Shown here piece after piece: positions 56,236 through 64,000 of a DNA stretch of 64,000 nt; the first letter of the stretch is position 1, and every line of letters begins with the position of its first letter. Below the pieces are notes generated by a model, which was given only the letters and a program-made list of their open reading frames with translations, ran no database searches and was not told the origin of the DNA. The position numbers were made by a program, and so were the translations under genes. The stretch is from Nissolia schottii (lineage: Eukaryota > Streptophyta > Magnoliopsida > Fabales > Fabaceae), in contig QANU01005108.1 in the NCBI GenBank assembly GCA_003254905.1, positions 1 to 64,000 of the forward strand, in the 5' to 3' direction.

Positions 56236-58870
56236 TGAAAACTTTTACACATATATTGCTCCAAAACTATTCTTTGCCTGTAATATGTTTATGGTAGAAA
56301 ATTTACAATTGTGTAGGCGGATGTAATGAAATTATCACTCAGTACGATGATTTCAGTACCATTTTTTATTTAAAAAAAAAACAAAGCAAATGACAAGCAT
56401 GACAAGGGTTTGAAATCGCCATGCATGAAGGCAATTTCAGGGTGATTTTAGCCCTACCATAAAGTGAGACTTGACCGGATAGGTGCCTGAAATTGCCATG
56501 CAGGGTGACGATTTCAGCACATTTCAGAATTAGAAAAAAAAATTAGAGAGGGGATCCAGGGCTCTATAAATAGTGGGTGTTTAGGGTGGGTTTTACACAC
56601 ACTACACACTTTTTTCTTCAACTCTCCTTTCTCATTCACATATTCTTCTCTTCTCCATCCCCTCATTCTCTTCTTAGTTGTTTGTGTTTCTATTTTGAAA
56701 AAAAAAATCATGAATAGGGGAGGTGTTGCTGCATTTTTTATAATGGTTCTGTGCAAAAGAATAATATTGAGGGTGTTGAGTTTATTAGTGAAAATCATGT
56801 CGAGTTTATTGTAATTTAGTTGACTATGTCATTCTGAGATTTGTGTGGTGTAATTTCTTCTCATTTTTAAAAGAGTGTAGCACGAGTAAGATATAAGGCT
56901 CTAGTGTCTTTCATGAATGTGTTGATTAAATATCGACATGTTACAATATTGAATGACCTGCAAGTGTAGTAGATGTTTTCTTTATAAGACACATCTGGAT
57001 GACATCGATATGTTTGTGAACTTCGAGGAGGTTGGTTCTAACGTCGATTTAAATTATGGTCCAAGTTCGAACGAAGTGTACCAGCAAGATGTTGAACCAA
57101 AATTACTGTCAAATGATAAGATGTTCGCTGATGAAGATGATGATGCAAGCTAGAGTGTGCATGAAAGTGACATTGCTGAAGGTGATGAAACTGACAACGA
57201 TTCAGGTACTCTCATTATTCACATTGTAATAAAATTTGATTATCTTAACTTTTAATAGATTAACAGAGATGCAAAGTATGTTCTAGACTCCCCTCGTGAA
57301 GAGGATCATGTGTATCAAAACTACAAATTTGTTGACTAGTAATTGTAGTTTAGTTTCTTAATAAATTATAATTATAATTAAATTCCTTATGTTAGTTTTA
57401 ATTAATTTTTTATTTTTGGGTTTATTAAATCTCACAAATGATGAAAGAAATGCACAACCGGATGATCCACTAGCTTTCTTGCACATCTTTGATGTTGAGG
57501 GGATGCGTGCATATGATTTTGGAGATTTAGGTAATGATTATTTTGCAAGTGACGATCTCTACATAGGGAAGTATTTTGGTGATAAGGATGCAGTTAAAGA
57601 AGCTGTTGCAAGCTATTGCTTGCGCATTGGGGTGGATTACAAAATTAAAGAGTTTGAACTGGCGACATACTTTTGCAAATGCAAGAACTTTGACCAAGGA
57701 TGTCAATGAATTAGTAGGGCCACATTGAAGAAAAAAAATAATTGCTTTTGGGAGGTCACAAGGTACAACGACCCTCATACTTGGTTTGCTTCGCGACTTA
57801 CTCGAGATCACTCAAAGTTGAGTTCTTTCAAGATTGTTGGCATGATATTGGCACAGATAAGGGCGAAGCCAACAATGCCTATAAAATCCATTCAAGCAAC
57901 TGTTATGGACTACGAAGGATATTGGCCATCATACAGAAAGCCTTAACTGGCAAAGCAAAAGACAATTAACAAGTCATGGAAATTAGGAACAGTCCTATAA
58001 TGACTTGCCATATTGGTTTATTGCATTACAAAATTTTGATAATTCATGCCCATATGAAGTGAATCCTGCTGATGCTTACAACGCCGATGGATCTATTAGG
58101 ACAGATGCTATAACTTTTTGACATGCATTTTGGGGTTTTGACCCTTATATTAACGCATTCAAATACTACAAACCTATGATCCAAGTGAATGGAACACACT
58201 TGTATGAAAAATACAAGGGTGTTTTATTGATGACATCAACACAAGATGACAATCAAAACATTGCTCCCATTGCCTTTGCAATTGTTGAAGGTGAAACAAG
58301 AGATGCTTGGTATTTTTTTCTTGAAACATCTGCACCAAGTGTTACTAGAGGGATGTCAAATTGGGTTGATATCTGATCAGCACGAGTTGATAAAGTCTGC
58401 AATACGGCAAATGAGTGGTTTGTGGGCATACTGCCTCTACTGCATCAGACATATTGCACAGAATTTCACCAGACACTTCAAAGTGAAGTTCATGGAAAAG
58501 CTTGCAAAAGGTATTGGTAAGTTACATATTTTTAGTACTTGTATTTACAATTCTTCATATACCTATTTATTTCATCCTAATTAAGATTTCATCCTAATTA
58601 AGTATTTCTCATTTCTTTTATAGGGTATTCGAGCACAGTAGAGTAATACAATCGTCGATATGAAAGATCGTGACAACAGAACGAAGCTTATGCCGCTTGG
58701 ATTGACGAGATTCCTAGAGAAAAGTGGATTTGTGCCTTCGATGGTGGACGTCATTGCCCCTAAATGATGACAAACCTAACTGAGTCAATGAACTCTAAAT
58801 TTCTGGAGGCTCGCAATTTTCCAATCATGGCATTAATGCAAGAGACGTATTTCAAGACGTGACCGTATGC
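56236..58870 (+). mobile_element. Decayed MULE transposon with MuDR and MULE transposase domains
   Basis: The left part matches the outer region of the minus-strand element at 31240-33184: TTTTACACATATATTGCTCC, TTGCCTGTA, then TGAAATCGCCA palindromes, a TATAAATAG box at 56564-56572 and an ATGAATAGGGG start region near 56710. Translated pieces: a MuDR N-terminal domain (DLYIGKYFGDKDAVKEAVAS, about 57555-57615); a WEVTRYNDPHTW segment (about 57750-57785); the MULE core (MIQVNGTHLYEKYKGVLLM, about 58176-58230, and NIAPIAFAIVEGETRDAWYF); then LISDQHELIKSAIR and YCIRHIAQNFTRHFKVKF, about 58365-58495. Stops and frame changes split these into many frames, so it is dead. The SWIM finger and the right TIR are not seen, so the 3' end is lost or unrecognised. 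Confidence 0.85.
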
Positions 58871-59039
58871 AAGGCTACTTTCCTACGGAAGTTCTAACGT
58901 GGCATACTAACGTACATGAAATTCTTATAAAATAAATAACTTTACTTCATAACAAATACTTGATTTCATAAAATAACTGGTTTCATTAAATAATAACTGA
59001 GTTTATCTCAAATACTGAAAATATTATTTAAAAAAACAT

Positions 59040-60085
59040 ATAGTTATATCAAACTTCTTCCTTAGACATAGGTTTAGACAGCTTATCAAACTCCTGCGTA
59101 GATATAAGAGGAAATGCTCCAGAAATAGCAAAATTGACATCATCACTATCATCCTTGTAAATATTTGAAAAGTAGATAATTCCCATTCCCTTTAGAATCT
59201 CAGGATCATCAACCTAATCACCATCAACATTTTGAAGCATTTTGATATTATTTTTGTGCTTTCTTTCCATAGCTTTGCCAAGGAAGTAATTGGTATTCTT
59301 ATCACCAAACTTGATCCAGTTACAGCGAGACAATTGTTTTCAATAGACCTCTTCTTGGATAAGCAAACCCTCATATGCCTTCTATAACTCTCTGTCGAGA
59401 TCAATCAGATACGGATTAGAATGCGCATCAACACATCTAGCAATACCCTCCATGTGAAAAAGAATTTTTTTCTTCTTATGCTTGATATGACCAAAAACAT
59501 CCTTGTTTCAGGCCTTAATTGTTAGTGAACCTGGCAATATTTTCATTAATCCCTCTATTCCTATCCCAAACATTCTGAAGAAAAGAGTGGAAATCGGTAT
59601 GAAGTTGCTAGGGATCTAGAAAGCAAAAGGCCTATCAACACTAGCTTGAGAATTATTATTATCACAACACAAGAAGATCGGAATATGGTCACTCTTAAGC
59701 TTGGGCAAGTGAGTAACTGGCCCTTTCTGAGAGCAATTAACCCAATCCAAATTCGCAACCACCATATCATGCCTCCTTTTTAATGTTTCTATTCCGCCAA
59801 GTAAAAGGATTTCCACAAAAGGCAACATCAGCTAGACCACTCTGCAATAATCAATCATTAAAACTCTGCATATCACATGAAACCAAAAAAGAGCCACTGG
59901 TTTCTTGGCTGCTAAGAGTAGAAGGAAAATTGCTGAGAGTAGACGGGCCCATTTTTGGTGTAGGTGGTATTGGGCTAGTGAGAAGGGGCGTCCTTTTTGT
60001 TGGGCTTAGGAGGGCCCATTTTGGCGGCTTTAAGGTGGTGGGCTTGGGCCTTTTCCCATTATTTTTTTGCATGTCTCACGGAATC
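59040..60085 (-). mobile_element. L1-type LINE fragment (endonuclease end and pre-RT region), degenerate
   Basis: The minus strand reads, in order: DVAFCGNPFTWRNRNIKKEA (endonuclease part, about 59830-59770); THLPKLKSDHIPIFLCCDN (endonuclease SDH motif, about 59710-59660); FGDKNTNYFLGKAMERKHKN (about 59310-59245); and an ISTQEFDKLSKPMS-like stretch (about 59095-59060). This order is that of plant L1 ORF2 between endonuclease and reverse transcriptase. Many stops and shifts are present and the RT domain itself is absent. The part from about 59850 to 60085 is coding-like but less certain. Confidence 0.75.
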
Positions 60086-60768
60086 AGGCGATTTTCCAGA
60101 ACAACCAACACAGCAAAACGAGAATTGTTTGATCCAATGTCCTGATTGGTTTCGGAATCTTACAAATGTCGTATTGTGTTGTTTTTTCCATCATCCATGT
60201 ACCAAAAAATATTTCCCCTTATTTCCTTCCAAAACGGGACCCGAGCTCAAATTTCCATTTTTATGATGACCTGATTCCTTAGTTTCCAAAACTAAGCCTC
60301 CCTAATAGCCTCATCGTTTCAACTTTATGTACATGTGCCTCGTTAAAACCTCCAATGCATAACGATATGCATAAAGTGTAGAGAGAAAGCTTCTCACACT
60401 AGAGTCGAGTAATGTCATTTATGCACTTTGTTTCATTATATTTGCATCTCCTTTAAATAACGTATTTATGATACTCTCTAAACCTAACCTTGTAATTTTC
60501 CTAATTGTACAGGGCATGTCTTCACAACACTGTTAGCATATATGTGAAAGTGAAACAATGATTTTTTTTTGAATGAATGAAGAACATATACATCAGACAT
60601 GCTAATTTGCTGTTAGAGAACCAGCAACACTATTAAAGTCTTTGTAATATTTAAATTCATAGCTAAAATCTTTTTGTTACATTTAACTAAGTTTCTCTAT
60701 AAACTAAAGTAAGACCTTAAAAGTGGAAAAAGCCTAGGAAATATGGCACCATTAAGCCATGTTAGCAT
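60086..60768. other. Spacer and 3' UTR of the Omp85-type gene
   Basis: Nothing coding was recognised. The part next to 60769 is expected to be the 3' UTR of the minus-strand beta-barrel gene. Confidence 0.45.
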
Positions 60769-63724
60769 TCATAGAACCATATTGTTAATTCCGAAGTAGA
60801 CAGTTCTTTCTCGGAAGGCATTGATAGCACAATCAATTTTAATTTGAGCCAACTGGGTCTTGAACCGAATTCCATACCCGATCCCAACCCCAGATCCTGG
60901 TTTACCCTGTCCTGGATTTCCTGCAATTCTCATTAATTTAATGCAGATGTCAAAAGAAAATTACCAAGAGATCACTACAATTTAACATCAACAACTATGC
61001 ATGAACCCCGTGTTATTGAGATTAAAAGACCAAGAGTTGTACAATAGTGTTAAATCTTTACTATTATGGGATGTGTGGTTTATAGATTAGAGAAATCTTT
61101 AAACATGACATTAGGCTAATATTACGTGGATCTAAGTTACCACATTTGAAGAGATTAAGCCCATATTGTGTGGATCTGAGAGCGTCACAGAAAAAGTACA
61201 AATTTTGGGACTCTTTTCTCCAATAGGAGTAGGAAGGGGCCATCTTTGATCCAAACTTTAACTGCACATGATCAACCCTTTTGCCACATTTCAAATGTCA
61301 CAATATTATTGGTAGGTAAGGAAATGTATTTGATCCCTCCAAAGAGGGACTGGTCCCACTTTGTTTCTCTATGTCTTGCTTCAAATTGCTCTAATGGTTT
61401 GGACTCTCGTTGTTGAACACATCGGAGTTGCTCTAAATTGGAAAAATTGTAGAGATTAGGCTAATAATGGGGCTATCTATGAAAATTAGATTCTCTCGTG
61501 GGACTTAGATTAGACCCACTATTCCTAATCAATGGTAAAAAATCTGCACATGATCAAGATTCAAGATATATAAAATTTTCACATGCGATGATTCATTCTC
61601 GTTTGATTTATATGCAAACTAGAGAAAATTTCTCCCTTCCATTCTTTTTTCAGGTAACCAAGGTAACAAATTTCCCCTAAAACCCCACCTAATTAGACTA
61701 AGGTTTGGTAGTATGTTGTTGTGGATAGCTCCTACTGCACAATGGCAAAGATGAGAGGTAAAAAAATAAAAAAAAGGTTAAATTAAACAACAAAGTGCCT
61801 ATTAAAGTAGGAAATGTTTATCTAAATTTGTTTTGGAAACAAACCTTAAACTGAATCTCTTAAGTATTGAATGAAACTCACCAGGAACTCTATAACCACT
61901 CCTCAGGTCTGTCCCCCAGTCCATGAAAATAACACCAGTAAGTTCCTTGTCCTGCGAAATTGAGTAGAAAAAAGGTGATAAACAGATTCAGCATTCCATT
62001 TGTACAACCGAACATTAGATACTGTTTCTTATTCTTGATGAGAAGATGCTTGTTATATAACTAACTTTCATGTTTTGAAATGAAAGACACGCTTCCTGTC
62101 ACTTACAACAGAACTTGGTTCACAGAGATTTCATTAACAAAGTTTGACGGATTTTGTGTAAATTATGAGGATTGTATAAGAGAATATTAAATTGAGACTA
62201 AAGCAAGCATGGAATGTAGCTACTATCCTATTAATGGTAATGATTTAAACCCTTTAACGACATTTTTAATTTTTAGGGACTACGTGGGGACTCTCCCCCA
62301 CGAACCTTAGTTGGGTCAGGTTGGATGAGTTAGGTTTCTAATAATGGGGCATAGATGTCGATAATTTTATACAAACAAAAAATTCTTTCTCCAAGGCGAA
62401 TTTGAGGTTTACTCAAAATTGAGACAAACTACTGAAATAACTAATTCTGTGTAACACTTGGTAAGTATGAGCATTATACCAATGGGAATGACAATTCACT
62501 TTTAGATATCAAACATGATTGTCCACAGCCAACTGCACCTTCACCATAGCCCCGCACACTATTGGGACCACCAATTGCATATACTTGATACGGGGCTGTG
62601 GACCCTACAACTGAACCTCCAGTCAACCTGCCAAATATCATTGGAAACTTAATGTGATGTATAATACATGGACAGAAATCTGGTTTTATTGTATACTCAA
62701 GAAGATAGGAAAAGTGGAAGTGTATTTGTCTCAAATTTTATTTGGCCGTACTTCTAATGGAATTTGTTTACATATCACTTCGCATAGTTCATTCAACTAC
62801 TTCAATGTTACGCGTTGGTTTAAGTGACTCAACTCTTATTTACCTTAAAGAAGAAATTATTGTGAGGTCCTAGAGTATCACACTAAATATGTTTTAAGTC
62901 ACTCAATGAATAACATATCACCTATAAGTGACGGATCTTTCACTTTAAAAGACTGAAATATCATTTATTATGTGGTCAGGAGCATATCCAACATAGTGCT
63001 CTAGGATCACAAAATAATTTCTATAAACAAAGTCTAAGTTCGACTCTTACGGTAGAAAAACTAAGTTGAAAACATTACCCCATAATGCCAACCTATCTCG
63101 AGCCTTAGATTTTAGTAGAATCCATGGTTCGGACCAAAAAAATTTCTTCAATTTCTCTCCCTCCTTTTTTTATATCTCTTGATGAATGTTGCATGATAAC
63201 TACTCATAGTTACTTAAAACCCCATCTCTTCCCTAATGCATGATAAACATTGCACATGGTGGAATTAGGACTCACCAGGTGGAGAAAAACGCTGGTCCAA
63301 TTTTGACTCCTTTTGAAGCAAAAAAATTAAACTTATTGAAGGTTGCCAAGTTTGGATGAAATGGAATCCCTTGTTCCACTCGTAAACTGCACTGAACATA
63401 TACCAACTTGTAGTTAGCAAAATAGAATGTGTGACTTGGAAATACAGGTTTCCAAAGTAGAATGTGGAACCAATGAAGAAAACTTACATGGCTAAAATGT
63501 TGATCATTTGCTGCTTCAAATCTTGATTCTTGACTAATCACTATCATGTTGTCGTACGAATTTCCACTATATGAGATTTAAAATATGCATGGTATGTCAA
63601 AATTAGTCAAAAATAGATTGTTCTTAGGACTGACTGTAATGAATTTTATCAACCTGAAAGTCAATGGGACACCCTCTAGATCTCTGTTTATAGAGCGGTC
63701 GCTATCATTTATAAAATGAAGATG
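60769..63724 (-). CDS. Omp85-type chloroplast outer-envelope beta-barrel protein, 3' exons (OEP39/P36-like)
   Basis: Partial gene; the 5' exons lie beyond base 64000. Six minus-strand exons keep frame: 63654-63724, 63488-63566, 63276-63391, 62480-62627, 61882-61951 and 60769-60920, ending in TGA. They give 211 C-terminal residues. Seen: an SYDNMIVISQESRFEA stretch; VEQGIPFHPN; the hallmark GGPNSVRGYGEGAVG, which fits the conserved RGY loop motif of Omp85/TOC75 barrels; GVIFMDWGTDLRSG; and PGSGVGIGYGIRFKTQLAQI, then a final strand TVYFGINNMVL. The order matches the last barrel strands of TOC75/OEP80 relatives. From memory the wording is nearest the short plant proteins that lack POTRA domains (OEP39/P36 group), but this depends on the missing N-terminus. 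The role would be outer-envelope insertion or transport. In exon 63276-63391, TTCAG rather than the downstream GTGCAG is the acceptor that keeps frame. Confidence 0.85.
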
Positions 63725-64000
63725 CTGCAGAAAATTGATCATGTCAATCGATTAATTCTCATCTCAAAATGATGATGACCAAGAATATCTAGAAATTTAG
63801 ATGCACAAAATTAAGAATTAATCGCAACCACCAATATTTGGCCGGTTCAAGTGGTTCAGTATTTTCATCTTGATCAAAGTCTAGAGTTCAAATCTTTTGA
63901 ATAGAAAAAATTATTGTTGAAAGAGTTTTATCTTTATAGTGGGTTAATGTGGATCGAGTCGGCTTATTAATTAGAGTCTAGTAGACACTAGATACATGTG
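63725..64000. other. Intron of the Omp85-type gene with a possible SINE
   Basis: The intron continues past the right edge. GGCCGGTTCAAGTGGTTCAG (63841-63860) and GTCTAGAGTTCAAATCT (63880-63896) look like box-A- and box-B-type tRNA-derived motifs about 40 bases apart. The repeat end is not in the window. Confidence 0.35.

Noticed and set aside
59783-60145. 120-codon plus-strand frame
   Set aside because: It lies antisense to the L1-type LINE fragment, whose minus-strand motifs explain the sequence better.
1-64000. CRISPR arrays, operons, bacterial or phage-like systems
   Set aside because: No regular spacer-repeat array is present. Introns, a plant tRNA and nuclear gene families show that this is plant nuclear DNA.

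Overview
This is nuclear DNA of a flowering plant: AT-rich sequence, intron-rich genes with GT-AG introns, plant-specific gene families and many dead or dying transposable elements. A eudicot, most likely a legume, fits best. The MITE at 53399-53706, whose ends read GAGTTAAATATATTTTTAATCC-like, resembles a very common legume family, but I could not test the species. One 60-base run of N (51071-51130) marks an assembly gap.

Layout. 1-5186: transposon debris (an LTR-type end lying against a LINE 3' part, then a copia-type gag remnant with one short LTR). 5187-23560: a short-tailed class XI myosin gene, + strand, 26 coding exons, whose large intron 6 holds an RTE-type LINE carrying two nested DNA elements. 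26344-27039 and 42953-43525: two intronless single-C2H2 zinc-finger repressor genes with C-terminal EAR motifs. Between them lie a SINE with perfect target duplications, several MITEs, an internally deleted MULE transposon, a TRIM-type element with tandem internal units, a broken peptidyl-tRNA hydrolase copy (37503-38430, -) and a small CACTA element. 47854-47924: tRNA-Gly(GCC). 48963-52964 (-): a complete five-exon BET1-type SNARE gene. 53399-58870: a cluster of TIR elements (a MITE with 9-bp duplications, an element that has captured part of a pectin-methyltransferase-type gene, a long-TIR MULE-MITE, and a decayed MULE transposase). 59040-60085: an antisense L1-type LINE fragment. 60769-63724 (-): the 3' six exons of an Omp85-type chloroplast outer-envelope beta-barrel gene that runs off the right edge.

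The genes do not form an operon or pathway. Myosin XI and the BET1 SNARE both act in organelle and vesicle traffic, but their proximity looks accidental. I found no clear undescribed system. The most unusual items are the tail-less myosin XI with its shortened neck-tail junction, the TIR element that captured methyltransferase exons, the layered insertions in myosin intron 6 (readable because LINE sequence resumes across each target duplication), and the TRIM with repeated primer-site-bearing internal units. All exon boundaries were read by eye from protein homology and splice consensus; all family names are from memory and not from a database search.
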